This document shows positions 51,750-60,327 of a stretch of 64,000 bases of DNA, in pieces. The notes beneath the pieces were generated by a model. That model had not been told where the DNA came from. It searched no databases and worked only from the letters and a program-made list of their open reading frames with translations. The DNA comes from Thermobispora bispora DSM 43833 (GTDB lineage: Bacteria; Actinomycetota; Actinomycetes; Streptosporangiales; Streptosporangiaceae), in contig NC_014165.1 in NCBI RefSeq assembly GCF_000092645.1, positions 4,092,001-4,156,000 of the forward strand. The letters are read 5' to 3'. Each line of letters starts with the position of its first letter. The stretch's first letter is position 1. Position numbers and translations under genes: made by a program.

Positions 51750-53114
51750 CTAGTGCGCCATGTCGACGAAGCGGCTGTAGTGCCCCTGGAAGGCGACGGT
51801 GACGGTGGCGGTCGGGCCGTTGCGGTGCTTGGCGACGATCAGGTCGGCCTCCCCGGCCCGCGGCGACTCCGGCTCGTAGGCGTCCTCCCGGTGGAGCAGG
51901 ATCACCACGTCCGCGTCCTGCTCGATCGACCCCGACTCCCGCAGGTCGGAGATCTGCGGGCGCTTGTCCTGGCGCTGCTCCGGACCCCGGTTGAGCTGGG
52001 AGATCGCGACGACGGGGACCTCGAGCTCCTTGGCGAGGAGCTTGAGCGCCCGGGAGATCTCCGAGACCTCCTGCTGGCGGCTCTCGTGCTTCTTGTTCGA
52101 GCTCATCAGCTGGAGGTAGTCGACGATCACGAACCTGAGGTCGTGCCGCTGCTTGAGCCGACGGCACTTGGCCCGGATCTCCATCATCGACATGTTCGGG
52201 GAGTCGTCGATGAAGAGCGGGGCGTTGGCGACCTCGCCCATCCGGCGGGCCATGCGGGTCCAGTCCTCGTCGCTCATCATCCCGGAGCGCATGGTGTGGA
52301 GCGGCACCCGGGCCTCGGCGGAGAGCAGCCGCATGGTGATCTCGTTGCGGGACATCTCCAGCGAGAAGATCACCGTGGTGAGGCCGTGCTTGATCGCCGC
52401 GGACCGGGCGAAGTCCAGCCCCAGCGTGGACTTGCCGATGGCGGGGCGCGCCGCGATGACGATCATCTGCCCGGGGTGGAGCCCGTTGGTGAGGGCGTCG
52501 AGGTCCTGGAACCCGGTCGGAACCCCGACGAGCTGGCCGTTGCGGCTGCTGATGGCCTCGATCTCGTCCAGGGCGCCGGGCATGATCTCGGAGAGCGGGA
52601 GGTAGTCCTCGCTGGTGCGGCGCTCGGTGACCTTGAACAGCTCGGCCTGGGCCCGGTCGACGAGGTCGTCGACGTCCTCGCCGGTCCCGCCGTACCCGTA
52701 GGAGACGATCCGGGTGCCGGCCTCGATCAGCCGCCGGAGGATGGCCTGCTCTTTGACGATCTTCGCGTAGTACCCGGCGTTGGCGGCGGTGGGCACGGTG
52801 GCGGTGAGGGTGTGCAGGTAGGCGCCGCCGCCGACCCGGGCGACCTCGCCGCGCTTCTGCAGCTCATCGAAGACCGTGACCGAGTCGGCCGGTTCGCCCC
52901 GGCCGTAGAGGTCGATGATCACGTCGTAGATGATCTGGTGGGCGGGCCGGTAGAAGTCCTCCGAGCGGAGCACCTCGATCACGTCGGCGATGGCGTCCTT
53001 GGAGAGGAGCATGCCGCCGAGCACCGACTGCTCGGCCTCGATGTTGTGCGGCGGCGTCCGCTCAAAGATCGAGTTCGATCCCCCGGGTCCTGCCGGAAAA
53101 TCGAGAACGCTCAC
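51750..53114 (-). CDS. dnaB: Replicative DNA helicase DnaB
   Basis: DnaB unwinds DNA at the replication fork. The 454-residue protein has the N-terminal DnaB_N domain from PPHNIEAEQSVLGGMLLSKD. The RecA-like C-terminal domain has Walker A (VIAARPAIGKSTLGLDFARS), Walker B region RFVIVDYLQLMSS, and VPVVAISQLNRGPEQRQDKR with ESGSIEQDADVVILLHRED. No intein is present, although inteins are common in mycobacterial dnaB. The ATG at 53114 follows AAGGGGG. A set of DnaA-box-like sites lies 97-225 bp upstream. The MATE gene is divergent. Confidence 0.97.
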   Translation of the reverse strand: MSVLDFPAGPGGSNSIFERTPPHNIEAEQSVLGGMLLSKDAIADVIEVLRSEDFYRPAHQIIYDVIIDLYGRGEPADSVTVFDELQKRGEVARVGGGAYLHTLTATVPTAANAGYYAKIVKEQAILRRLIEAGTRIVSYGYGGTGEDVDDLVDRAQAELFKVTERRTSEDYLPLSEIMPGALDEIEAISSRNGQLVGVPTGFQDLDALTNGLHPGQMIVIAARPAIGKSTLGLDFARSAAIKHGLTTVIFSLEMSRNEITMRLLSAEARVPLHTMRSGMMSDEDWTRMARRMGEVANAPLFIDDSPNMSMMEIRAKCRRLKQRHDLRFVIVDYLQLMSSNKKHESRQQEVSEISRALKLLAKELEVPVVAISQLNRGPEQRQDKRPQISDLRESGSIEQDADVVILLHREDAYEPESPRAGEADLIVAKHRNGPTATVTVAFQGHYSRFVDMAH

Positions 53115-53210
53115 TCGGCACCCCCTTGCCCAGCAGCACCACCGACCTCAATTCGGAGCGCAAGTTTCGTCTCACACCTCGGTCAGGGCAACTCGATCTG
53201 TCGACAGTGC

Positions 53211-53339
53211 TGTGGATAACGTGTGCAGACGCCGGCCACGACGTGTGGGAAGCCTGGGGACGACCCTGTGGAAAACGCCGGCCTCCACCCCCAGAAGCCC
53301 TGCTGAGCTGGGAAAGTTCTGTCCACGTGCTGTGGAACA
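53211..53339. promoter_or_regulatory. Cluster of DnaA-box-like sequences between dnaB and the MATE gene
   Basis: TGTGGATAA at 53211-53219 is an exact complement of TTATCCACA. Related sites are TGTGGGAAG (53244-53252), TGTGGAAAA (53267-53275), CTGTCCACG (53319-53327, other strand) and TGTGGAACA (53331-53339). Five sites in 130 bp suggest DnaA binding and control of dnaB, or a DnaA-titration site. The dnaA gene is not here. Confidence 0.55.
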
Positions 53340-53400
53340 AATAAAGTTCTCCTCAGCGCCCATGCCGGCCGGGCAGGGCGACGTGAAACAGAAGGGGGCC

Positions 53401-54762
53401 ATGTCACACACGACCGAGACCGGCCGGCGCGACCGTTCGAGCCGAGTCAGCGACCGGGAGATCCTCCGGCTGGCCGTACCCGCCTTCGGCGCCCTGGTCG
53501 CCGAGCCGCTCTTCCTGCTCACCGACTCCGTCATCGTCGGCCACCTCCCCGATCCGGCGCTCGGCGCGCTCGGGCTGGCCGGCACGGTGCTCGCCGCGCT
53601 GGTCGGCCTCTGCGTCTTCCTCGCGTACGGCACCACCGCGGCCGTGGCGAGGCAGCTCGGCAGCGGGAACCTCGCGCAGGCGATGCGCCGGGGCATCGAC
53701 GGCCTATGGCTGGCGGCCGTGATCGGCGTCACCATCAGCGCCGTATGCTGGCCGTTGGCGCCATCAATCGTACATGTGTTCGGAGCCGAGGGCACGCTCG
53801 CCACGCTGGCCGTCACCTATCTCCGGGTCAGCCTGTTCGGCGTGCCCGCCATGCTGCTGGTGCTCGCCGGCACCGGGGTGCTGCGCGGGCTGCAGGACAC
53901 CCGCACCCCGCTGGTCATCTCGGTGAGCGCGTTCACGCTCAACGCCCTGCTCAACGCGTGGTTCGTCCTCGGGCTCGGCTGGGGCATCGCCGGGTCGGCC
54001 GCGGGCACCGTCATCGCCCAGGTCCTCTCGGCCGCCGTCTACCTCGTCCTGGTGGTCCGCGCCGCCCGGCGGCACGGAACCTCGCTCCGCCCCGACCCCG
54101 CGGGGCTGCGCTCCGCGGGCGGCGCCGGCTTCGCCCTGTTCATCCGCACGGTCAGCCTGCAGGCCACGCTGCTCATCACCGCCTCGCTCGCCACGCGGAT
54201 GGGCGACGCGCAGATCGAGGCGCACACCATCGCGGCGCGGATCTGGACCTTCCTCGCGTTCGCCCACGACTCGATCGCCATCGCCGGGCAGGCGATCATC
54301 GGCCGCACGCTCGGCGCCGGTGACACCGCGGCCACCCGCGCCGCCACCACCCGCATGGTGACCTGGGGCATCGGCTGCGGCGTGGTCTTCGGGATCGCCA
54401 TCGTGCTGCTCCGGCCGGTCATCCCCGGGATCTTCGACGCCGACCAGGCCGTCGCCGCCGAGCTCGCCTCGGTGCTCTGGCTGGTCGCGCTCTTCCAGCC
54501 GATCGCGGGCGTGGTCTTCGTGCTCGACGGGGTGCTGATCGGCGCCGGCGACCAGCGCTATCTCGCCTGGGCCCAGCTCGCCGCCACGCTCGCCTTCCTC
54601 CCGTTCGCCCTGCTCGCCGGGAGCCTCTTCGCCCTGTGGATCGCCTTCGGCGTGTGGATGGCGGCGCGGGCGCTCACCCTCGGCACCCGGGCGTACGGCA
54701 CGGCCTGGATGGTAACCGGGGCCGGCACCCCCGCGACGGCCGACCGCGGGTCCGGCGCGTGA
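53401..54762 (+). CDS. MATE-family multidrug/metabolite exporter
   Basis: A 453-residue membrane transporter with twelve helices in two six-helix halves. It starts REILRLAVPAFGALVAEPLF then LTDSVIVGHLPDPALGALGL. The middle contains GTGVLRGLQDTRTPLVIS and the typical ALLNAWFVLGLGWGIAGSAA. The C-terminal half begins FIRTVSLQATLLITASLATR. MATE proteins are Na+- or H+-coupled exporters. In many actinobacteria a MATE gene lies between dnaB and the rplI cluster, and so it does here, though its substrate is unknown. The ATG at 53401 follows AAGGGGG; the DnaA-box cluster is in its upstream region too. Confidence 0.9.
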   Translation: MSHTTETGRRDRSSRVSDREILRLAVPAFGALVAEPLFLLTDSVIVGHLPDPALGALGLAGTVLAALVGLCVFLAYGTTAAVARQLGSGNLAQAMRRGIDGLWLAAVIGVTISAVCWPLAPSIVHVFGAEGTLATLAVTYLRVSLFGVPAMLLVLAGTGVLRGLQDTRTPLVISVSAFTLNALLNAWFVLGLGWGIAGSAAGTVIAQVLSAAVYLVLVVRAARRHGTSLRPDPAGLRSAGGAGFALFIRTVSLQATLLITASLATRMGDAQIEAHTIAARIWTFLAFAHDSIAIAGQAIIGRTLGAGDTAATRAATTRMVTWGIGCGVVFGIAIVLLRPVIPGIFDADQAVAAELASVLWLVALFQPIAGVVFVLDGVLIGAGDQRYLAWAQLAATLAFLPFALLAGSLFALWIAFGVWMAARALTLGTRAYGTAWMVTGAGTPATADRGSGA

Positions 54763-55044
54763 CCTCCGGCTCCGCGCCGGCTGAGGCGGGCCACCGCGCC
54801 ATCACCGGCCCGTGCCCGGTGACCTCCGGTGCCGCACCGGCGGAGGCTTCGCGGACCGGGGCGGCACGGCACGGCCGTCGGCCGCGCCGCTCGCCGCCGG
54901 GGCGCGGCGCGGTGTTCCTCCCCCGCCCCGGCGGCCGGCGCGAGCGCTCCCGCACGGCCGGCCACGATGCCGCGCGGCCTGACCGGCCGGCGCGATGGGC
55001 GGAATCGGGTCGGGCTCCGGTCGCGGCCGGGTCCCCGCCGCGGG
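54763..55044. other. Intergenic region with a direct repeat
   Basis: GTGACCTCCGG(C/T)(T/G)CCGC followed by CCGGC(T/G)GAGGC occurs near 54760 and again near 54818, a diverged 58-bp-spaced direct repeat. No gene is supported between the convergent MATE and ABC ATPase genes. Confidence 0.45.
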
Positions 55045-55788
55045 CTACAGGCGCCCGGCGTCGACCACCCGCCGGAGGAAGTCCCGGGTGCGGGGGTGCT
55101 CCGGCGCGGTGAACATCCGGTCCGGGGAGCCGCGCTCCAGCAGCACCCCGCCGTCGAGGAAGCAGACGGTGTCGGCGATCTCCCGGGCGAAGCCCATCTC
55201 ATGGGTGGCGATGATCATCGTCATCCCGCTCTCCTTCAGCTCCCGGACGAGGCCGAGCACCTCGGTGACGAGGACGGGGTCGAGCGCGGAGGTGACCTCG
55301 TCGAGCAGGAGCAGCCGCGGCTTGGTGGCGATCGCCCGGATGATGGCCACCCGCTGCTGCTGCCCGCCGGAGAGCCGGTCCGGGTACTCGTGCGCCTTGT
55401 CCGCGAGCCCGAACCGCGCGAGCAGCTCTCGCGCCTGGTCCTCGGCCTCCCGGCGGGGCACGCCGTGCACCTTCCGCGGGGCCAGCGTGATGTTGGCGAG
55501 CACGGTGAGGTGCGGGAAGAGGTTGTACGCCTGGAAGACCATGCCGATCCGGCGGCGTACCGCGTCCGCGTCGACCCGCGGATCGGTGATCTCCTCCCCG
55601 TCCAGGTAGATCGCGCCGTCGTCCACGGTCTCGAGCAGGTTGATGCAGCGCAGCAGCGTCGACTTGCCCGAGCCCGACGCGCCGATCAGGCAGACCACCT
55701 CGTGCGGGGCGACCTCCAGGTCGATCCCGCGCAGCACGCTGTGGTCCCGGTAGCGCTTCCAGACCCCCTCGATCCGCAGCACGCTCAT
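55045..55788 (-). CDS. Polar amino acid ABC transporter ATP-binding protein (GlnQ-like)
   Basis: A 247-residue ABC ATPase of the polar amino acid family. Walker A is IGASGSGKSTLLRCINLLE (the CINLLE is diagnostic for GlnQ/HisP types), the Q-loop MVFQAYNLFPHLTVLANI, the signature LSGGQQQRVAII, and Walker B LLLLDEVTSALDPVLVTEVL. The switch is IIATHEMGFAREIADTVCFL. The ATG at 55788 overlaps the permease stop by 4 bp. It is the last gene of the three-gene minus-strand operon. Confidence 0.95.
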   Translation of the reverse strand: MSVLRIEGVWKRYRDHSVLRGIDLEVAPHEVVCLIGASGSGKSTLLRCINLLETVDDGAIYLDGEEITDPRVDADAVRRRIGMVFQAYNLFPHLTVLANITLAPRKVHGVPRREAEDQARELLARFGLADKAHEYPDRLSGGQQQRVAIIRAIATKPRLLLLDEVTSALDPVLVTEVLGLVRELKESGMTMIIATHEMGFAREIADTVCFLDGGVLLERGSPDRMFTAPEHPRTRDFLRRVVDAGRL

Positions 55789-56657
55789 ACCCGGCCGCCT
55801 CCCATCTGGCGCCGCGCCGCGCGCTCGGCGAGGTGGTCGGTGAACCGGGCCATGGGCACGGTGAGCACGATGAACAGCAGCGCGGACGCGAGATAGGGCG
55901 TGTAGTTGAACATCGACGCGGTGTGGATCTGGGCCTGCCGCAGCGCCTCCAGCGGTCCGAGCACGGCGACGAGCGCGCTGTCCTTCTGCAGGGAGGCGAA
56001 GTCGTTGAGGAGCGGGGGGATCACCCGGCGGATCGCCTGCGGCAGCACCACGTGGCGCATGGTCTGCCCGTGGGTGAGCCCGAGCGAGCGCGCGGCCGCC
56101 CGCTGGCTCGGGTGGATCGACTCGATGCCCGAGCGGAACACCTCCGCGACGTACGCGCCGTAGGAGAGCACGAGCGCGATGATCCCGAGGGTGACCGGGT
56201 CGGTCGGTGCGCCCTGGAGCTGCAGCGCGGGGATGCCGAAGCCCACCAGGTAGACGAGCAGGATCGTCGGGATGCCGCGGAAGATGTCGGTGTACAGCAC
56301 GGCCACGGCGCGCAACGGGAAGAACACCGGCGAGCGCAGCGACCGCACCAGCGCCACGGCGAGCCCGAGCACGAGGATGAGCGGCTCGGCGATGAGGAAG
56401 ATCTTGATGTTGAGCAGGAAGCCCCGGAGCACGTCCGGGAAGGCCGCGGCGAAGGCGGCGGGGCTGAAGAACGTCTCCTGGACGCGGGGCCAGCCGGGCG
56501 ACGCCGTGACGGCCCACACCACGATGATCCCGGCCAGGAGCGTGGAAGCGGTCGCGACGGAGGCCGACCGGCGGGCCTGGCGGCGCCGTTCGGCCTCCCT
56601 GCGGAGCTGCCGCTCGCTCTTCACCCACGAGCCGGCGTCGGCCGCCCCCTCGGTCAC
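55785..56657 (-). CDS. Polar amino acid ABC transporter permease
   Basis: A 290-residue permease of the HisM/GlnP type. A charged cytoplasmic N-terminus (residues 1-32) is followed by membrane helices (ASTLLAGIIVVWAVTASPGW and others) and the ATPase-contacting EAA loop GIESIHPSQRAAARSLGLTH (then GQTMRHVVLPQAIRRVIPPL). The spacing matches the TIGR01726 group. It overlaps the binding-protein gene upstream and the ATPase gene downstream by 4 bp each, so all three are translationally coupled. Confidence 0.93.
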   Translation of the reverse strand: MTEGAADAGSWVKSERQLRREAERRRQARRSASVATASTLLAGIIVVWAVTASPGWPRVQETFFSPAAFAAAFPDVLRGFLLNIKIFLIAEPLILVLGLAVALVRSLRSPVFFPLRAVAVLYTDIFRGIPTILLVYLVGFGIPALQLQGAPTDPVTLGIIALVLSYGAYVAEVFRSGIESIHPSQRAAARSLGLTHGQTMRHVVLPQAIRRVIPPLLNDFASLQKDSALVAVLGPLEALRQAQIHTASMFNYTPYLASALLFIVLTVPMARFTDHLAERAARRQMGGGRV

Positions 56658-57526
56658 TTCAGCTCCGGCGCGCCGGCGGCCCCGGTCAGCCAGCGCTGCT
56701 CGATGGCGGCGAGCTCACCCGAGGCCTTGAGCTCGCTGAGCGCCTGGTCGACGCAGGGGACGAGCGGGCTGCCCTTCTCGAACAGCAGGCCGAACTCCTC
56801 GGGCGCGTCCGAGCTCGACGCGAACTGGCCGACGATCTTCGACCCCTCCACCTGGGCGGCGGTGACGTAGAACGCGGTGGGCAGGTCGACGACGATCACG
56901 TCGATCTGCTTGTTCTTCAGCGCGTTGATCGCGTCGATCTGCTGGTTGAACACGCTCGGCTCGGTGTTCGGCTGGATCACCTGCTGGACGGCCTGGAGCG
57001 CCGTGGTGCCGGCCTGCACGCCGAACTTGGCGTCCTTGAGGTCGGCGAGGCTGGTCGCCGCGGCGAACTTCGACCCCTCCAGCGCCACCACGGCCTGCTT
57101 GACCGTGTAGTAGCCCTGGCTGAAGTCGACCGCCTTCTTCCGCTCCTCGGTGATCGAGATCTGGTTGATGTCGAAGTCGAACTGCTTGGGTCCCGGGGCG
57201 AAGGACGAGTCGAACGGCACCACGGTCCAGGTGACCTCGTCCTTGGTGAAGCCGAGCCGCTCGGCGACCGCGTAGGCGACCGCGCTCTCGAACCCCTCAC
57301 CGTTGGTGGGGTCGTCCTTCTTGAACCACGGCTCGTAGGCGGGCTTGTCGGTGCCGATGGTGAGCTTGCCCGGGTTCTTCACGGGGAGCGCCTCTTTGGC
57401 GCAGTTCAGGGAGGCGGTGGCGGAAACGGTGCCTGTGGGGTTCGCGGCCGGGCTTTCCGCCGGGGCGCACGCGGAGGCCGCCAGCGCGAGAGCTCCGAAC
57501 GCCAGCAGCAAGGGGGGACGGCGCAT
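56654..57526 (-). CDS. Amino acid ABC transporter substrate-binding lipoprotein
   Basis: A 290-residue lipoprotein of binding-protein family 3. The signal peptide ends in a lipobox (ALALAASACAPAES), with a Thr/Ala tether. The mature domain has LTIGTDKPAYEPWFKKDDPT, GEGFESAVAYAVAERLGFTK, WTVVPFDSSFAPGPKQFDFD and SITEERKKAVDFSQGYYTVK. The acidic/hydrophobic pattern suggests a polar amino acid such as glutamine or glutamate, but the exact ligand is unknown. The ATG at 57526 follows GGAGG. The AT-richer sequence at 57545-57620 upstream probably contains the promoter. Confidence 0.92.
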   Translation of the reverse strand: MRRPPLLLAFGALALAASACAPAESPAANPTGTVSATASLNCAKEALPVKNPGKLTIGTDKPAYEPWFKKDDPTNGEGFESAVAYAVAERLGFTKDEVTWTVVPFDSSFAPGPKQFDFDINQISITEERKKAVDFSQGYYTVKQAVVALEGSKFAAATSLADLKDAKFGVQAGTTALQAVQQVIQPNTEPSVFNQQIDAINALKNKQIDVIVVDLPTAFYVTAAQVEGSKIVGQFASSSDAPEEFGLLFEKGSPLVPCVDQALSELKASGELAAIEQRWLTGAAGAPELK

Positions 57527-57871
57527 CACAGCCTCCATCAGGTGAAGCAGTACGAATTTCAAAGAAACAGTGGGAGGATAGCAGCGGTATCCGAATTTAT
57601 CGGTACAGCGTGGGGGGAATTATCCCAGGCCCCAGCCGCTCGGCCGGCGAGCGAGACAGGCGGCCGGGCGGGCCGCTCCCGCCGCTCCTGCGCGCCCTCG
57701 CGTCCCTCGGCGCATCGGGCGCAACGATGCCGATCGGCGTGCTGGTGAGCCGCCGCCACTTCCCGCGCCGCCCGGCTCCTTCCCCCCGCCCACGCGGCCC
57801 GCCGCCCGCTCGCCGCCTCCCCTCCGGCCGGCGCGGTACGGACCGTCGCGAACCGGCCCGCGGACACCGAA
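57527..57871. other. Intergenic region with promoter-like AT-rich start
   Basis: The first 80 bp (57540-57620) is AT-rich relative to the rest and probably drives the amino acid transporter operon. The other 250 bp is GC-rich with no supported gene. Confidence 0.4.
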
Positions 57872-57902
57872 AGGGCCCCTCCCCGTGGCGGGGAAGGGCC
57901 CT
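57872..57902 (-). terminator. Terminator of the rpsF-ssb-rpsR-rplI unit
   Basis: Arms AGGGCCCCTCCCCG and CGGGGAAGGGCCCT pair over 14 positions with one mismatch around a 3-nt loop. It lies 25 bp beyond the rplI stop on the minus strand. Confidence 0.75.
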
Positions 57903-57927
57903 CTCAGATGGCCGTCGGGAACGGGCC

Positions 57928-58374
57928 TCAGGCGGCCACGACCTCGATGTCGAGGCTGGCCGAGACCTCCGGGTGCAGCCGGACGGTGACCCGGTGGGTG
58001 CCGAGGCTCTTGATCGGATTCTCGATCATGATGCGGCGCCGGTCGAGCTCGGGACCGCCGGCGGCCTTCACGGCCTCGGCGATGTCACCGGTGGTGACCG
58101 AACCGAACAGGCGGCCGGACTCACCCGCACGGGTCCTCAGCTGCACCTTGAGCGAGCCGAGCTGCTGGGCGATCTCCTCGGCGGCCTCCCGGTCGCGGAT
58201 GGAGCGCAGCTCCCGGGCCCGCTTGATCGCGTCGATCTGGGACTGGGCGCCCTTGCTCCAGCGGATCGCCAGCCCACGGGGCAGCAGGTAGTTGCGGCCG
58301 TAACCGTCCTTGACCTCCACCACGTCACCGGGCGCGCCAAGGCCGGAGACCTCAGAGGTGAGAATGAGCTTCAT
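57928..58374 (-). CDS. rplI: 50S ribosomal protein L9
   Basis: L9 is a two-domain protein of the large subunit near the L1 stalk that helps reading-frame maintenance. The 148-residue sequence has the signature start [40 protein letters not shown], a long connecting helix, and the C-terminal domain from [20 protein letters not shown]. The ATG at 58374 follows GGAGGAGG. It is the last gene of the rpsF-ssb-rpsR-rplI unit and lies 18 bp after rpsR. Confidence 0.98.
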   Translation of the reverse strand: MKLILTSEVSGLGAPGDVVEVKDGYGRNYLLPRGLAIRWSKGAQSQIDAIKRARELRSIRDREAAEEIAQQLGSLKVQLRTRAGESGRLFGSVTTGDIAEAVKAAGGPELDRRRIMIENPIKSLGTHRVTVRLHPEVSASLDIEVVAA

Positions 58375-58392
58375 GTCCTGAGTCCTCCTCCC

Positions 58393-58629
58393 TTAGCGCG
58401 AGGTGCTGGTGTACGGCAGCAGGGCCATCTCGCGGGCGTTCTTGATCGCGGTGGCCACGTCACGCTGGTGCTGGGTGCAGTTCCCCGTCACCCGGCGGGC
58501 ACGGATCTTGCCGCGGTCGGAGATGAACTTGCGCAGCAGCGCGGTGTCCTTGTAGTCGACGTACGAGATCTTCTCGTGACAGAAGAGGCAAACCTTCTTC
58601 TTCGGTTTGCGCACTGCCGTCTTCGCCAT
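58393..58629 (-). CDS. rpsR: 30S ribosomal protein S18 (zinc-ribbon type)
   Basis: A 78-residue S18. It has [20 protein letters not shown] and [20 protein letters not shown], so the zinc-binding cysteines (CxxC plus a downstream Cys/His) are present. This is the zinc-containing (C+) form. Actinomycetes often keep a second, cysteine-free S18 under Zur control elsewhere. The ATG at 58629 follows AAAGGGAG. The gap to ssb is 183 bp. Confidence 0.97.
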   Translation of the reverse strand: MAKTAVRKPKKKVCLFCHEKISYVDYKDTALLRKFISDRGKIRARRVTGNCTQHQRDVATAIKNAREMALLPYTSTSR

Positions 58630-58812
58630 CGTGGTGCTCCCTTTCAGAGCCCCGCGTACCGCGGGAATGGTCGATCGGTTGAGTGATGCGGAGGATGACC
58701 GAAGCGTCGATCACGCGCGTCCCCGGCCCGCCGGACTCGCCCGCCGCCCGAGCACCGGCCGGCGCTCACGCCGGCACGGCCCGGTGCACCCCGGCGGGAC
58801 GACCGGACCGGG

Positions 58813-59328
58813 TCAGAACGGGGGCTCGTCGCTGAAGTCGCCGCCGAATCCGCCGTCCTGCGCGCCACCGCCGCCGCCGTACCCATAGCCCGGCGGCGGA
58901 GCCGGCGTCGCGGTCGCCCACGGGTCGGCCGCGGGGCCGCTCCCGAAGCCGCCGCTCTGCCGGGTGGTCTTGTTCACCTTGGCGGTGGCGTTGCGCAGCG
59001 AGGGGCCGACGTCATCGACCTCGACCTCGTAGACCGTCCGCCTCTCACCTTCCTTGGTCTCATACGACCGCTGACGCAGCCGCCCCTGCACGATCACCCG
59101 CATGCCGCGCTGCAGGCTCTCGGCGACGTTCTCCGCCGTCTGCCGCCACACGTTGCAGGTGAGGAACAGAGCCTCGCCGTCCTTCCACTCGTTGGTCTGC
59201 CGGTCGAGGTACCGCGGAGTGGACGCGACGCGGAACCGCGCCACGGCCTGCCCCGTGGGGGTGAAGCGCAGCTCCGGGTCGTCGACGAGGTTGCCGACGA
59301 TGGTTATCTGGGTATCGCCTGCTGCCAT
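58813..59328 (-). CDS. ssb: Single-stranded DNA-binding protein
   Basis: A 171-residue SSB. The OB-fold spans about residues 5-110 ([40 protein letters not shown] and [20 protein letters not shown]). A Gly/Ala/Pro-rich linker follows, and the tail DFSDEPPF is the acidic peptide that recruits repair and replication partners. The ATG at 59328 follows GGAAAGGCGAAGCGACCG-type sequence with an AAAGG. It is in the conserved order rpsF-ssb-rpsR-rplI. Confidence 0.97.
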   Translation of the reverse strand: MAAGDTQITIVGNLVDDPELRFTPTGQAVARFRVASTPRYLDRQTNEWKDGEALFLTCNVWRQTAENVAESLQRGMRVIVQGRLRQRSYETKEGERRTVYEVEVDDVGPSLRNATAKVNKTTRQSGGFGSGPAADPWATATPAPPPGYGYGGGGGAQDGGFGGDFSDEPPF

Positions 59329-59405
59329 CGGTCGCTTCGCCTTTCCTATCCCGTCGGGCCCCGTTCAGCGCCAGAGTACGGCGCTCGCCCGACAATCGCG
59401 GCGGG

Positions 59406-59696
59406 TCAGTGGAGGTCGGGACGGATGACCTTGGTGCGGAGCACGTTCTCGTTGAGGTTGAGCTGACGGTCCAGCTCCCGAACGGTCTCCGGCTTGCAGG
59501 TCAGGTCGATGACGGCGTAGATGCCCTCCGACCGCTTGGCGATGTCGTAGGCCAGCTTGCGCCGCCCCCAGACGTCCACCTTCTCCACGGTGCCGCCGTC
59601 GTTGCGGACGATGCTGAGGAACTGGTCGAGCGACGGCTCGACGGTGCGCTCATCGAGGGACGGGTCGAGGATGACCATCATCTCGTAACGGCGCAT
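59406..59696 (-). CDS. rpsF: 30S ribosomal protein S6
   Basis: S6 binds 16S rRNA with S18 in the small-subunit platform. The 96-residue protein reads [40 protein letters not shown] and [20 protein letters not shown], all characteristic. It is the first gene of its unit. AGGAGG stands before the ATG at 59696 with 8-nt spacing. The promoter should lie in the 188 bp upstream, shared with the divergent small membrane-protein gene. Confidence 0.98.
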   Translation of the reverse strand: MRRYEMMVILDPSLDERTVEPSLDQFLSIVRNDGGTVEKVDVWGRRKLAYDIAKRSEGIYAVIDLTCKPETVRELDRQLNLNENVLRTKVIRPDLH

Positions 59697-59884
59697 GAGA
59701 GATCCGAAACCTCCTTCGGACTTTCGCGGTCACGACACCCTGCCGTGACAGGAGGATCCCTGCGACTGGGGCCGGACTGCTCCCGCCACGGCCCACGTCA
59801 GACGCATTCGGTTAACCCTATCAGCACTGTGACGATCGCGTGGACCGGGAAAGGAGAGGGGGTAGGCAGCGGACAAAGGGGGGG

Positions 59885-60199
59885 ATGACGATGCGGCTCG
59901 ATCCACGGCCGGTGAAGGAGGAACCGCGGTCCCGGCTCGCCGTCAGCCGGCGGCCCCTGCAGAACGCCCTGGCCGGCGTGGTGTTCGTCATCGGCGTCAC
60001 CGCGTTCGTCCTCGGGTTCATCGTCAGCGCTCACGTGATCGCCTCGGCCCTGGGCGCGATCGGGTTCTTCGCCGGGCTCTTCGCGCAGTACATTTCATCG
60101 ACGACCGCCCAGCGCACGTTCATCGTCGCCGGCACGGTGGCGGCGTTCGTCGGGGCCGCTCTCGGGATCGCGCACGGCGGCTTCGATCCGAACGTCTGA
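59885..60199 (+). CDS. Small membrane protein with three helices
   Basis: A 104-residue protein of unknown function. A basic N-terminal 30 residues is followed by three hydrophobic helices (NALAGVVFVIGVTAFVLGFI, VIASALGAIGFFAGLFAQYI and FIVAGTVAAFVGAALGIAHG). It resembles small membrane proteins often adjacent to ribosomal S6 operons in actinobacteria, but I cannot name the family. AAGGGGGGG immediately precedes the ATG at 59885; the next ATG (59891) has better spacing and may be the real start. Confidence 0.7.
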   Translation: MTMRLDPRPVKEEPRSRLAVSRRPLQNALAGVVFVIGVTAFVLGFIVSAHVIASALGAIGFFAGLFAQYISSTTAQRTFIVAGTVAAFVGAALGIAHGGFDPNV

Positions 60200-60327
60200 G
60201 GTGGGCGCGGACGGGGTGCGCCGGCCCGCTCCAGCGTGGCACGGCGGCCGCCGGCGGCGCGGTGTGGCCGCCGGGACCCCGCCGGCCACGCCGGGCGGCG
60301 CGATGGGAGACGACGGAAGGAGCGGGC

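Noticed and set aside
51750-53114. Intein in dnaB
   Set aside because: Walker A and downstream motifs are continuous at normal spacing and total length is 454 residues.
53115-53400. Chromosomal origin (oriC)
   Set aside because: There are DnaA-box-like sites, but no dnaA, gyrB or recF nearby and no AT-rich unwinding element; actinobacterial oriC lies between dnaA and dnaN.
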